A DNA stretch of 64,000 nucleotides from Mactromeris polynyma (GCA_032209605.1 JASFXZ010000001.1:34662619-34726618); one strand, 5' to 3'; shown: positions 1-11,956, numbered from the stretch's first letter. The notes: generated from the sequence alone by a model not told the origin. Program-made: numbers and translations.

Positions 1-1621
1 ATGTATTTTCCCTGCTGGTCTTGTTTAATAGTTCAAATCTATTGCAAAAAGAGCTACAAGTCGGAAAGCGCTACATCACTGATAGGAAGCCGTTAAGACC
101 ATACATAACCAGAAAATGTAAAATTGTGCAATAAGTTATGCAGGGTCCCAATTCTGAAAATATCCCCACCTTATAACGCCACATTTTCTTCACAACGCAA
201 GTATTTTGAAGTATATCAAAGATCATTTTAATTACCTGAGATTTGGCGCATTCATAGTTCCAGCCACATACTTTGTCATGATCTGTACGCAATGTTGACC
301 CCATGGAAAGTAGACTTGTTATGATCGTCGCAGTAGCAATCACTATCTCTAGAGGATGAGAGGCACAGAATTCTCCATGCCTTCTATATAGCAACATGAT
401 GTTACTTATAAGCTATCTGAAAAATTAATAAATCAGTAGACTCATTAACAAGTAGCACAAAACAGTATTTATTTATATAAATATAATCACAACATAAAAA
501 CACACATCATTAACACCGAGTCATATTCATAATGAATATGATTATTAAATTACGTTTTGGTAGCTTATAAAGTTATATAACCTTGGTTTACGTACGTATG
601 ACAGCAATGGTAAACCAATCTCTGTTTGCCTTCACTCAAATTAAGATTAACATGCATGATGATATAAATCAATTTAACCGAAAACTTGCTGCCAAAACCT
701 AGAAAATTTGCATTGAAAATACAACACAAACAATGTTATCCGAATAATTCGTCCGAACACTATGTCAGATTCAATGACATTTTAATTCAGAAGAACAAAT
801 TGAGAGAAGAGACACGCAAATATACTTAACCCAAATCATTTTCAATGTTCCCCGTTTAATCTGAATGAGCATTTTACCTTCCGAACAATAAATGTCCAAC
901 GAAATAAGTTCGTGCGTTACGTCATTTTTCCAATGCCACCCGGTCTGCGCTTGTTTCAACAAATATAGACAAATGGAATTTTAATCGAACATTCAAAATA
1001 CTATCAGGTTGAGAGTTTAATTGAATACACGAAAGTAACAAGCTTAAACTTAATTCAATTTAATTTCAAAATAAATAACGTAGAGATTTGTCACACATTT
1101 TTCTTAACATCATAGATCGCCTCGGTGAATGGAGAAGAATTTTGTTCCGGACCATTTCGCAGAGTTCTTAGTTTCGGAACTTAACTTTTCGGAAAAAAAT
1201 AGAGATCTATTACAAATATTTTTATCTACTTGTATCATTATTATAAATATTAATTCCAAATTAATTTAATTACGCGAACTCTACATTAAATAGCTATAAT
1301 ATTCCGTTAATTCGTAGACACGGCTATTTCAGGAAGGCAATTTCGGGGAAAATGTCAGAAAGTTGTGTTTGCTACGTTACTTTTAGTGTATATGCATGAT
1401 TGTGATATGAACTACAGTGGTAAGTATAAACAGATTATACATCAAACTGACCTGTGTATGTCCGTAAATTATTTGACAGCAAATTGGGGATCTGGCATTG
1501 AAAATGTGGCATTAGTCAAATTCTATAAATAAATGTTTATTTTTAGGAATCCACATTAAGGCACTATATCAGCTGGATGAGTATTTTATATATATACATG
1601 ACTCTGTTTTGACTGAATGTC
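1..1621. other. noncoding, no recognisable feature
   Basis: AT-rich sequence with only short, codon-poor open frames. I see no exon with protein similarity and no clear repeat. A 5' noncoding exon of the BTBD gene cannot be excluded. Confidence 0.5.
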
Positions 1622-2472
1622 GGACGAAGCGTACCACTACCGAAGTGTACCATTTTACAGGATGAAGCGTACCACATATAACATATATAGAGGGTCCGAA
1701 ACAAAACAATATAAAACTAATTATTTTTATACTGTAAAGAACATAATGTTTAATGATAAAATAGTGAATTAAAACAATTACTGTATAAAAGCAATGAATT
1801 TAAGATGATTACAGTATGAAATACTGTCGCATTTCATTCTAAAATACATAATTAACAACACAAGTATTTATAAGAATTAGAACAGGTAACAACTAACATA
1901 TATAAGGGTAAATGTAATATGTTCTATAATTGACAAACAAAGATAATCATATTTGAACAAACAATATTGATAATAATTAAGTTTTTACTAATTAATCAAC
2001 TATAATTAGATGAGAACGTGTCACGAATATGTATAGTATAAATACAAACAATTCAATTTAACACAATTATTTATCGACATTAGGTGTTTTAACACCTACT
2101 AGTACTACATAGCTGAAAATAACAGATTAAAAACCACTATATGAGCGCTGCTATGGGATTTACAACCTCATCTGTAAGTGATGTCACTTCAAGAAAACGC
2201 AACATATGATGTCACTATTTGCAAGCAGGAAACAATATTTACTCCATAATCATCCATATGATCACTTCGTTTTCATATAGGCGTATGGGGCAAATATTGC
2301 TTACTGTCAGTACATGGTGACGTCACATGTAACGTTTCTGGAAATGGCGTCATTTAAAGAAGCGGTTGGAAATGGTACAGCAGCGCTGGCCGCTCATATA
2401 TTCTTTATGTGGTACGCTTCGGAAGTGGTACGCTTCGTTAGTGGTACGCTTCGTTAGTGGTACGCTTCGTCC
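1622..2472. mobile_element. non-autonomous DNA element with inverted ends and subterminal 16 bp repeats
   Basis: The left end starts GGACGAAGCGTACCACTA and the right end is its inverse. The right end carries four tandem 16 bp copies built on GTGGTACGCTTCG at 2409, 2425, 2441 and 2457. The left end carries about three degenerate inverse copies. A second, inner inverted pair (ATATGAGCGCTGCT near 2140; AGCAGCGCTGGCCGCTCATAT near 2380) makes the element doubly palindromic. No transposase frame is present. Flanks TGAATGTC and TGCATCGC are only partly alike, so a target duplication is not proven and the superfamily is open. Confidence 0.7.
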
Positions 2473-2583
2473 TGCATCGCTTTGACTCATACATTGATAA
2501 TTAATACATGTATTAACCTTTTAGACTTGGCTGTTGGGTTTCAGACACAGGTACTTGAAACAAACTATTTTAATGTTCTATTG

Positions 2584-2634
2584 TATGGCCTATTTACTTA
2601 TTCTTATCATACTATACATAGTAAATAGGCCATA
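2584..2634. repeat. perfect 15 bp inverted repeat with 21 nt loop
   Basis: TATGGCCTATTTACT (2584-2598) is matched exactly by its inverse at 2620-2634. It could form a hairpin in RNA or be the core of a small relic element. It lies about 80 bp before the likely BTBD promoter motifs. Confidence 0.7.
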
Positions 2635-2710
2635 TATATCCTGCAACAACCTAAATTCGGCACTAACCTGTTTTCGGCAGCCCTGGAAAGTTTTAGTTTT
2701 TTCATATGAG

Positions 2711-2725
2711 TTACGTCACATCCGG
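2711..2725 (+). promoter_or_regulatory. ETS/CRE composite motif, candidate BTBD promoter element
   Basis: TTACGTCACATCCGG reads CCGGATGTGACGTAA on the other strand, close to the known composite of an ETS core (CCGGAAGT) and a CRE (TGACGTAA) found near start sites of housekeeping genes. A GC-box-like CCCGCCTCC follows at about 2945. It lies 1.1 kb before the ATG, so a 5' untranslated exon with an intron is likely. Confidence 0.4.
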
Positions 2726-3804
2726 GTCAGGTACGTGTTTTTTGTTTACACGCATCATAGAAATGTCGAGTCAAATTGGAGATTAGAACGGTGAATATTA
2801 GCAAAAATATGCATGTTGCTGTATTTTGCATTGGTTCTACTATTTCCAAATTTTCCTCATTGATAGATCAACATTTTTACGTAAAACTACAAGTTGTTTA
2901 CTCCGAATGTGTTTGCCTGCTAAAGTAGGTCAATGGCTAAGTCCCGCCTCCTTTTAATCGTTTTTCAAGTATATTTCACATAAAAGATATGTATGACAGT
3001 ATATGCCTGGTAGTGGTAGCTTATTAAATATCTAGAAGGTTGTGAACTGATTGATTTTTAATTAATTGATAAATGCATGGTATCAAAACATTGTTTCCAA
3101 CAATGTTCAACATAATATGCATGAAATGGGATCCTAAAGATTGTAATGGTAAATTTGGGGTCAGTATAAAACTTGTCATGGATGGGTTCACTTGTCATAT
3201 TCCACTACTGCTAGGGTAATCAGACGGGGTGACACATTCGTCTGCCCTAACTGTAGTCAGCCAACAAGGTAAACAATTTGATCAATAAAAGCAATGGTAC
3301 ACCTGTTATTGACGATTACTTATGTTAAAACAATTCAAATTTAGTTACTGTTAAATTTGACAAATTCCTGTGTTAGTGCATCGTAGACATTTTAGTGCAG
3401 TATGATAACTTTATTTCATCTCACCAGCTAAAAATTCAAACATTTGAAGTGAGTGGATCAGTCAGATTTTGCTTATATTGATCATTGGCATTTATAAGCG
3501 CATTGTTTGTGTGTTTTAAAAATACTGTTTGTGACTGACTGAGAACTGGTCATTTAGAACAATACATATCTAAATTTTATATTAACAAGCATTTGAATTT
3601 TCATTTCTTATACCAACTGTCAAAAAGACATACAAAGTAGGTGCTTCTGATTGGGATTTTATTTTTTGATGGGGAAAAAACCCATATATTTGGCTTTGAG
3701 AATTGGTCAGATAGTCTGACCCGTGGGAACTAGAGAAAAGGGCCTGTGTTTAAACTATGTAAAATGAATCAATATGTTTATAGAGCAACAGAAGACATGA
3801 TATC

Positions 3805-4977
3805 ATGGATAAAGACAAGTCAGGAAAAGATGAGGCTCCTCCTGCTGCCAGAAATCAGCGAAATGGAGAAGCAAATGGTAGGGGTAACCAAGCAACCACT
3901 AGAAACCACAACAGTTCAAATGGAGCTAACACCGTCTCTGCTATGATTGCTAATAGCTCATCTCAAGCTAACCTGAATGCCTGCAGTAATCCAATACCTG
4001 CTGATCGTGATAGAGACAGTGAATTAGACAGGGCAGAATCAAGTTCCCCACCATCATTGAGTTCTTTATCATTGTGTGAATATCCCTTATCTACATCTCC
4101 TATTGCATCACAAATTATTCCTGTGACAAGTGCCCCAACATCGTCACCAAATCTTGTTGGACAAGCTAATGCACCATATAATTGGCAAGCCACGAAACCT
4201 GCTGTGAAAGAGAGGCTTGCATATTTAATCAACACAGACATAATGAGTGATATTCAGTTTCGTGTTGGAAAGCCACCAAATACTCAGCTTATCCCAGCAC
4301 ACAAGTTTGTTCTGTGCGTGGGATCAGCAGTGTTTGATGCACAGTTTAATGGGCAAATGGCAACTCAGGACCGTATCGTTGAAATACCTGATGTTGAACC
4401 TGCTGCTTTTCTTGCCCTTCTTAAGTTCTTGTATTCGGATGAAGTCAACATTGGACCTGAAACTGTCATGACTACATTGTACACAGCTAAAAAGTATGCA
4501 GTTCCTGCTCTTGAAAAAGCCTGTGTTGAATTTCTGAAAAGAAATCTCAGTAGTGATAATGCATTCATGCTCCTTACTCAAGCAAGACTGTTTGACGAAC
4601 CTCAGCTGGCTGCTCTGTGTCTTGAAACGATTGACAAAAGTACATCAGAGGCTCTGAATGCGGAAGGGTTTACTGATATAGATCATGATACATTGCGTGT
4701 TGTTTTGGAGAGAGATACACTAGGTATTAGGGAAAGTAAGCTGTGTACTGCAGTATTTCGCTGGTCGGAAGCTGAATGTAAACGAAGAAGTATTCAGCCA
4801 ACGCCAGAAAATCAACGTGAAACTCTGGGTAGAGCTCTTCGTTTGATCAGGTTCCCTCTTATGAGTATTGAGGAGTTTGCTGTGGGGCCAGCACAGAGTG
4901 GGATACTAGAAGATAGGGAAGTGGTACAACTCTTCCTCTATTTCACAGTCAATCCTAAACCTTCAATAAACTTTCAG
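3805..4977 (+). CDS. BTBD2: BTBD1/2 coding exon 1 (leader, BTB, BACK)
   Basis: This exon carries 391 codons and ends in phase 0 at TTTCAG followed by GTTTGT. It holds the whole BTB and BACK region in one piece. The open frame continues 18 codons into the intron to TAA at 5032-5034, so intron retention would give a protein lacking PHR. Confidence 0.95.
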
Positions 4978-7900
4978 GTTTGTACATTTTTTTATAGTTT
5001 TTTACTCATCTTCTGCCCAGCTTTGCCAATTTAAAACATAAGGTTAAAATTGAAACCGTTAATTAAACAATTAATAAGTATAAATTATATGTAAAATTAC
5101 ATCAAGTTTGCCAAATAGGGCCTGGCTTAATCAGAAAATGTAACTGTCATTGGTAATTTGACAAATTTCCAATTATTTTATCTGACTGCGACACACTCTG
5201 GATTTATGTAAATAGGAAGTGATATGTAAAGAACGGTTAGGGGTTGATAACAATGAAAAGGATATGTCATTATGAGAAGTTATATGAGGTTGGAACTAGA
5301 CTATACCTCAAATGTAGCTTGTTCTAATGTGTGATGAAATTTGTTATTCAAAATTATGTGTGTTGTTGACAGGATGTACCAAGATGCTGTCTAACTGGTA
5401 AAGAACAGGTTGTATCAAGATTTTGTCAGATTGAGAGCAGATGGGGTTATAGTGGTACCAGTGACAGAATCAGGTAAACATTATTTGTGACTTTGTACCT
5501 GGTTCACTGTAACACACATTTACATGTTATCTCAAAGTTCATGGTCAAGAAAAGTACAATAGTATTTCAGGTTTACCCAACTGGTAATCTTCACAAATAT
5601 ATCACAAGTCAAACATTTTATGTTTTTAAATGTATGGGGTGTATTATTATTATCATGGTACCGGGAATCATAATCATAAAAAAAATGTTGTTTTATGTTC
5701 CAAGTGCTGCCAAGGAATTCTTTATTCTAACAATATAGATGTGCTGGTGAACCATGGTAATGGAAATAAACTCCATTTGGGCTTAAAATATTATATTCTT
5801 TGTTTCTCCAACCACCTACGTATTAAACTTTAAATTGGCTTATCCTGAATAGTTTAGAAACAATATCAAAGTAAAACACACATATCATTAACATGTACAT
5901 GTGTTTTTGGGACATGTGTTTGACAAAATTTGTTGGTCAGATTTTGTGGACTGTACAGTTAGATCTAGCCACGCGTACCTGTCTCTGTACTCCGACTTTT
6001 ACATGCGTCTTCCTAACGGAGCCACACGCAAGCCTATAGTAAAAACCTGGGATTTTGCCGCATGATTTTAACGGCACTATTCTGGCGTCTTTAATGTTGA
6101 CCGAACTGACTTATGAGGGTACGGAAAAACTGTAGCAATCTTTCACGAGCAGAAGCAAACAAAAATCGAATTTCTGGCACATCTGGGTGCCTCACAATCA
6201 CTATGACAAGAAGACAGAGGTCAGATGTTTATGACTGCAAAAATTGTCGCTAAGTCATCTGTCAATCAAACTTAACTCCGCCCACGGTAAACTATCTACC
6301 TTACAAACTGGATGTTGACATTCCACTCCCGCCAATTTCACCCGTCAAAGTAGCAATACAAGATGGATTTTAACGTTGAAACAACTTTTGATTGAATTCG
6401 TGATAGATATCACTTTCATAATTGGCTCACGGATGATCAAATAATAGCAATATCGACGGTGATCTGGGTAGGGTAATAACTGAGCGCGCACCGCCTCCAT
6501 AGCAACTCTCCCGTCTAATAACTGAGTGCGCGCCGCCTCCATAGCAACTCTCCCATCTTCTTATTTAACAGGTGCTCGATTCACTATGTTTTTTTACAAA
6601 ACAAGTCGTATCTATACAAATCTTGTGTTGAAAAGACAAATACATCCAACGAAAAGCTACAATTTTCTGTTGTACAGTTTTTTATTGCATGCAAAGCATT
6701 TATATGTTCACGAAAATAATAGTAAATGCAGTGGAAAGACCGACGGTGTCCAACTTCTATATACTTTTGTGAATGGTTTAGCAGGACGTTGTACAGCAAC
6801 AGTATAGAGATATGACGTCTGTGGCTGGACTAAGTTAGATCCATCAAGAAAATTTAGGATCTATTACATGCTGTAATGTACAATGTTGTAATTCTTTCAG
6901 ATTTATGGTGAATCGTCGGATCTTTGTTGTTGGTTTTGGTCTGTATGGAAGTATTCATGGTCCTACAGAATATAATGTTAACATACAGGTCAGTACAGTA
7001 ATCTGTTGTCACTTTATTGATATCCTCTGTAAAGGCTATTAATGTTTATTATAGCCCTGTTCCCCACACAACAAAGTTGTAAGGCAGTATACTGGAATCA
7101 GCTTGTCTGTCTGAAGACACAATCTTGTGAACGCAACTCCCTGCTGGAGTTTTCAATGGATTTTGTTCAAACCTGTTAGATTTGTGTTTGATATGCTTGA
7201 AGGCTGGAATTTACAATTTCACATGTACTACTAGAGTTATGGCCCTTTGTTCTTTTTAGTTATATGCTATATGTACATATTGTATGTACAATCTTGTAAG
7301 CTCATCTCCTCCTTCAGTTTTCGATGGATTTTGTTCCAACCCAGCAGATTTACTACACATGATTTGTAGATGTGCATCAAGGTGGGGATATCCAATGTAA
7401 TGCATTACCAGAGTTATGGCGGGGGGGATATCAAGCCACTGTACTGCTGGCACTATCACTTCAACCAAAGAACAAGTTGTATGAATAAATCCAGCAAACA
7501 TTGAGCTATTTCTTTGGCTATTCACTCTCCTTAAAGTGGTTGAGGTTGTGTTAAATTTATGAGTCCTTTTTAGACAGGCTGTATTATCATATATGAGATC
7601 TACTGCAGCGGTGGCCACGGCATTCATATCCGCTTTTTGTTGGATCTTCACCAAAATTTGGTTACAATCTACATGGGCATAATATCTTGTTCAGACTTGA
7701 CAGCTTGTTTATTGTTTTACATCACTACACTACGGACAGAAATTTGGTGGTGAGCCAGTACGAGGAAACATGTGATAAGGAAGTTTTCATTCTAGCGGGA
7801 AGTTTAGAAGTCTTATGTATTTATTCTTTATTTCAGTTTCTTTACAAATATTTACGATGTCATTCAAAATAAAGTTATGACAAATGTATAACAAGTATTT

Positions 7901-10900
7901 GTGGAAAGAAAGTGCACCATATATGATAATGGTCTTGTAAAACCCCAGATAGAGTTACAGCCAGTAATCATGGGTTATATATACTTGACGCCATTAAAAA
8001 CGCAACTATTTTTTATACTAGGTGTCATTTTGTAGTACCAACTGTCAAAAGAGTGTTACAGTTATCTATGTGTTAATTCTTGATCAAAATTTATTAAACT
8101 CTAGACCAATTTTTTTTTATTTTATTATTGATTTATCTTACGAAATTATGTTTAAGAATTAAAGAATATTTTTGCCTTTGTAATGTCACTTTGTCTATGT
8201 ATGCACAACTATTTGCTGCCTTTTTAGTTGTGTTAAGTATATATAACTTTACATAAGTGCAATACTATGCTTGAAAAAAATCATTTTGAAAATGTTGATT
8301 AGAGATCTATATTGAAATTATAGATTTGTGTGATCTGCACTGCGAAAGTGCGAGAGGACTTAGATATTCACTCATCCGTCTGCCTGTTGTCTCACTTTTT
8401 GTATTGACAGTAACTTGAAATTCATTGGAGGAAATGAAATGGTTTTGTTGTAAACAGTTATCTTTCAACAGGTTTAATGCCATTTTTCAGTTATGTACGT
8501 CGGTCAGTTAACCTAGATAGTTTTCCTGTACTACCAGTAGTAGTACTTAACTTTTCCTTCTTCAAGCAGCTGACAACATCCCCACATAAATCAGAGGTGA
8601 AGGACAAATGAACCTAGCCAGATGTCATAGTGGGACGTGGCCTGCCCAGCTAGGTAATCAAACCCAGATGACAGTGCTCTAACCACTTATTAGGGGGAAG
8701 GTGGGGAATAAAATGAAATTATGATAATGGTCAGCCTATGGTCCTTATCCAGGATTTAATGAACTGCTATGTTTCTTTGCTATTCTTGATTTTAGAGTTT
8801 TTCTTTGTTTTTGTAGATATTACAGTCCGACAATGGAAAGGTGATTGGTGTAAATGACACAAGCTTTCAATGTGATGGATCTAATTGTACGTTTCGTGTT
8901 ATGTTTAAAGAACCAGTGGAGATATTGCCAAATGTTAGTTACACTGCTTGTTCTACACTCAAGGTATGTATCCACTCAATGATTTGTTCCCAAGTATGAT
9001 TATATAGTGGTTTATGTTCAGTAGGAAGTTACACTGCTTGTTCTACACTCAAGGTATGTATCCACTCAATGATTTGTTCCCAAGTATGATTATATAGTGG
9101 TTTATGTTCAGTAGGAAGTTACACTGCTTGTTCTACACTCAAGGTATGTATCCACTCAATGATTTGTTCCCAAGTATGATTATATAGTGGTTTGTGTTCA
9201 GTAGGAAGTTACACTGCTTGCTCTACACTCAAGGTATGCATCCACTCAATGATTTGTTCCCAAGTATGATTATATAGTGGTTTGTGTTCAGTAGGAAGTT
9301 ACACTGCTTGCTCTACACTCAAGGTATGTATCCACTCAATGATTTGTTCCCAAGTATGATTATATAGTGGTTTATGTTCAGTAGGAAGTTACACTGCTTG
9401 CTCTACACTCAAGGTATGTATCCACTCAATGATTTGTTCCCAAGTATGATTATATAGTGGTTTATGTTCAGTAGGAAGTTACACTGCTTGCTCTACACTC
9501 AAGGTATGTATCCACTCAATGATTTGTTCCCAAGTATGATTATATAGTGGTTTATGTTCAGTAGGAAGTTACACTGCTTGCTCTACACTCAAGGTATGTA
9601 TCCACTCAATGATTTGTTCCCAAGTATGATTATATAGTGGTTTATGTTCAGTAGGAAGTTACACTGCTTGCTCTACACTCAAGGTATGTATCCACTCAAT
9701 GATTTGTTCCCAAGTATGATTATATAGTGGTTTATGTTCAGTAGGAAGTTACACTGCTTGTTCTACACTCAAGGTATGTATCCACTCAATGATTTGTTCC
9801 CAAGTATGATTATATAGTGGTTTATGTTCAGTAGGAAGTTACACTGCTTGTTCTACACTCAAGGTATGTATCCACTCAATGATTTGTTCCCAAGTATGAT
9901 TATATAGTGGTTTATGTTCAGTAGGAAGTTACACTGCTTGTTCTACACTCAAGGTATGTATCCACTCAATGATTTGTTCCCAAGTATGATTATATAATGG
10001 TTTATGTTCAGTAGGACATCATCATGATTTTGGGTTTGTTTACAGTTGAATCATGATCAAATTGACATACATGAATAGTATGGTAATCTAGTTGTATTTG
10101 AATTCATTGAGAATGGCCTTTATTTATTAATGAAATTGTCTAGTCCACAATCAATGGTATATTGTATTGAAGTAAAGTACACATACCAGGAAGTGCATAT
10201 TGGAATGTATCAAGTATTAATTGTATGAATTGTCTGGTTGATAATGCACTATAATCTAATTTTTCATGGTCACTAACATATAACTGATCTACCAGGAAGT
10301 TGAATAATTAACTGTTGGACCATTTCAACAAGTTATTGTGTCACCCTGTTAGCACAGTTGCCTGAACACTTTTGAAGCAATCATCTTTTGGCTATTTGTT
10401 AAGTGTTCATTATGATGGCTGTTGATTAATTCACTACATTGCGCAGTTTCCAATATAACACACTGTCTTCACTTCATACACAAATAATCAATATCTGAGC
10501 ATTTAGTATTCTTTTGCTTCCTTCGTTATTTGAAAATATCTGATATCAGTGTTGAAGGATGTTTACTAATAATCTTACCAATGTTACTGGGTATTCCATT
10601 GTTGACATGTCTTTACAATGTCAGATGTCACCTACATGCTTACCTCTTCTTGGAAAACTTTGATACTCTTCAATTGAAGTCAAAAACATATGCTGACTCT
10701 AACAAGGCAGTATATTGCATAACATATATTTGACTGGTCAATTTTCTCTTGGTTCTGTAACATATGGTGTATAATGAAGCGTAGAGTTACAAGTGAATGC
10801 GAGAATCTGTGGATGTCCTTATCTTTGAATACATTCCATGAAACACGATGGAAATGTTATCTCAATAATACAACACTTGTCATTTACTTACAGGGACCTG

Positions 10901-11052
10901 ATTCATATTACGGATCAAAGGGATTGCGAAAAGTAACACATGAATCTGTAACTGGTGGCAAAGTTACCTTCCAGTTTCATTACGCTGCTGGTAACAATAA
11001 CGGAACATCCGTGGAAGATGGACAAGTTCCTGAAGTCATTTTCTACACATAA
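3805..11052 (+). CDS. BTBD2: BTB/POZ domain protein of the BTBD1/BTBD2 family, complete, five coding exons
   Basis: Coding exons are 3805-4977, 5373-5473, 6901-6988, 8817-8963 and 10894-11052. All junctions are GT-AG and keep frame, giving 1668 nt, or 555 residues plus TAA. Residues 1 to about 120 are a Ser/Asn/Pro-rich, probably disordered leader. YNWQATKP (125-132) opens the conserved part. A BTB domain spans about 148-250 ([27 protein letters not shown]), a BACK domain about 253-355 ([32 protein letters not shown]), and a PHR domain runs from about 392 to the end ([48 protein letters not shown]). Length is close to human BTBD2 (about 525). In vertebrates BTBD1/2 are cytoplasmic BTB-BACK-PHR proteins that bind topoisomerase I and TRIM5delta and are candidate Cullin-3 adaptors; that role is transferred, not seen here. 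The start is the first ATG in the open frame, and an upstream noncoding exon is possible. The sequence does not separate BTBD1 from BTBD2: this is probably the single invertebrate co-orthologue. Confidence 0.95.
5373..5473 (+). CDS. BTBD2: BTBD1/2 coding exon 2 (start of PHR domain)
   Basis: The acceptor is TTGACAG and the donor GTAAAC. The exon codes for DVPRCCLTG and [11 protein letters not shown] and ends two bases into an Arg codon. The motifs match the start of the PHR region in human BTBD1/2. Confidence 0.94.
5474..6900 (+). other. BTBD intron 2
   Basis: Noncoding. The part from about 5960 to 6560 is richer in CG dinucleotides than its surroundings and contains a 42 bp tandem duplication (6474-6557). 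Short open frames on both strands show no family similarity. Confidence 0.7.
6474..6557. repeat. 42 bp tandem duplication, CG-rich
   Basis: Two copies starting TAATAACTGAG at 6474 and 6516 differ at about four positions. Each has CCGCCTCCATAGCAACTCTC, which includes an RFX-like half site (TAGCAAC). Confidence 0.75.
6901..6988 (+). CDS. BTBD2: BTBD1/2 coding exon 3 (PHR domain)
   Basis: The acceptor is TTCTTTCAG and the donor GTCAGT. The first base completes the Arg codon left by exon 2; the exon then codes for [20 protein letters not shown] and ends in phase 0. Confidence 0.95.
7030..7450. repeat. mollusc-type dispersed repeat in BTBD intron 3, two related segments
   Basis: Two direct segments share GGAGTTTTCAATGGATTTTG-like and GAGTTATGG motifs (about 7145-7250 and 7310-7420). 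The GAGTTATGGCCCTTTGT motif recurs in the repeat at 11468-11956, so both probably belong to one dispersed family. Confidence 0.55.
8485..8695 (-). mobile_element. tRNA-derived SINE relic in BTBD intron 3
   Basis: Read on the - strand it starts with a degenerate tRNA-like head (AGTGGTTAGAGCACTG as A box, GGGTTTGATTACC as decayed B box). It is followed by a body with GTCAGCTGCTTGAAGAAGG, which matches the body of the copies at 19135, 29565 and 32630. Confidence 0.55.
8817..8963 (+). CDS. BTBD2: BTBD1/2 coding exon 4 (PHR domain)
   Basis: The acceptor is TTTTTGTAG and the donor AAG|GTATGTA. The 49 codons include [20 protein letters not shown]. The last 27 nt and the donor are also unit 1 of the 90 bp tandem array that fills the next 1 kb. 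Confidence 0.95.
8937..10016 (+). repeat. 12 x 90 bp tandem array that includes the exon 4 end and its 5' splice site
   Basis: The period is exactly 90 bp and the array 1080 bp, with very few differences between units (TTCTAC or CTCTAC, TTTATG or TTTGTG, one GTATGCA). Unit 1 overlaps the last 27 coding bases of exon 4. Each later unit repeats ACTGCTTG, CTACACTCAAG and GTATGTA, so eleven further donor-like sites follow the true one. In frame, reading past the first donor meets TGA at 8997-8999. Confidence 0.97.
10894..11052 (+). CDS. BTBD2: BTBD1/2 coding exon 5 (end of PHR domain, stop)
   Basis: The acceptor is CATTTACTTACAG. The 52 codons ([17 protein letters not shown], then the [19 protein letters not shown] end) precede TAA at 11050-11052. 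The C-terminal end matches human BTBD2 nearly residue for residue, so the C-terminus is complete. Confidence 0.95.
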   Translation, partial: GPDSYYGSKGLRKVTHESVTGGKVTFQFHYAAGNNNGTSVEDGQVPEVIFYT

Positions 11053-11467
11053 CATGGAGACTTCATCATGTTGTATACCAAGGATTTCAGTGATTTATCT
11101 ACCTGGAGGCAAAATGAACCCAACCCAATAGTTGTATGTCCACTCTGTAGACAATCATCACACTTGTAAATGTGACATATTGTGTTTTTCTTACTTACAT
11201 GTGTAGGCTGATAGACTTCATGCTAGAGTAACTGTATTCTTACATAGTTTGGCCTGTTAAGAGATTTTAGACGCTGTTATTCTACATCCTTATTGATAAC
11301 AGTAATCTACCTTGGCTTCTACCTGATATCCCAAATCACCACAAATTCTCAGGATAACTTCATGGGTCTTCACTTTATCCTGGACCAATACAATATTCTT
11401 CATACAAAAGGATCTGACTTGTTTTTTAATTGAATCACAAATTGTACAGCTGAATCAAAATTCATTC
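11053..11467 (+). other. probable 3' untranslated region of the BTBD gene
   Basis: Directly follows the stop codon. The first AATAAA on the + strand that I noted is near 12483, beyond a dispersed repeat, so the transcript end is not fixed. I see no coding potential. Confidence 0.4.
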
Positions 11468-11956
11468 ATTCAGTACTGCTCAAGTTAGGCTTTGTATGCC
11501 CCCGCCATTTGAAGAATGATGAAGGGGCATAAAGTGTCATCCATTGTCCGTCCGTCCGTGCAAAAATTGGTTTCCCATCAATTATTTGTAAAAGGATGTG
11601 TGGATTCAATTCATATTGGGCACATACATATAGGATAATAACATGCAAGTTCCATATCAGTTACAATTCACCAATTTTGTCCCTTTAATGACATAAAATT
11701 GTTATGGTTTCCAATCAATAACTCTTGAAAGGATGGATGTATTCAATTCATATTGGGCACATAAGCTAAAGGATTGTAAAGTCAGTCTAGTTTGATTTTC
11801 TGTTACAATCTGGCAATATTTGGAGGAGTTATGGCCCTTTTTGTACTGAAACAAATTGGTATAGTATTGCTTCAAAATTATCTGACCTTTGCAAACAAAG
11901 TATTTGCATTCTACTGAAAAACCAATAACAGGTGCATCCATGCCATATGGACGCAT
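11468..11956. repeat. mollusc-type dispersed repeat with internal duplication
   Basis: Starts with GGCTTTGTATGCCCCCGCC and the motif CCATTGTCCGTCCGTCCGTG. Two internal segments (about 11568-11640 and 11707-11770) share TTCAATTCATATTGGGCACA, and GAGTTATGGCCCTTTTTGT follows. The pattern resembles repeats common in mollusc genomes. No coding capacity is left. Confidence 0.65.

Larger units (their letters stand above)
2473..3804 (+). other. 5' flank and probable 5' untranslated region of the BTBD gene
   Basis: Contains the 2584-2634 hairpin, the ETS/CRE motif and a GC-box-like site. From about 3000 on it is AT-rich without coding potential. A pyrimidine-poor AG run before 3805 does not define a clear acceptor, so the transcription start and any 5' intron remain unknown. 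Confidence 0.4.

Noticed and set aside
7256..7654. 132-codon - strand open frame in BTBD intron 3
   Set aside because: Overlaps a dispersed repeat and shows no recognisable domain.
8937..10016. CRISPR-like array
   Set aside because: Units are head to tail without unique spacers, and the genome is eukaryotic.
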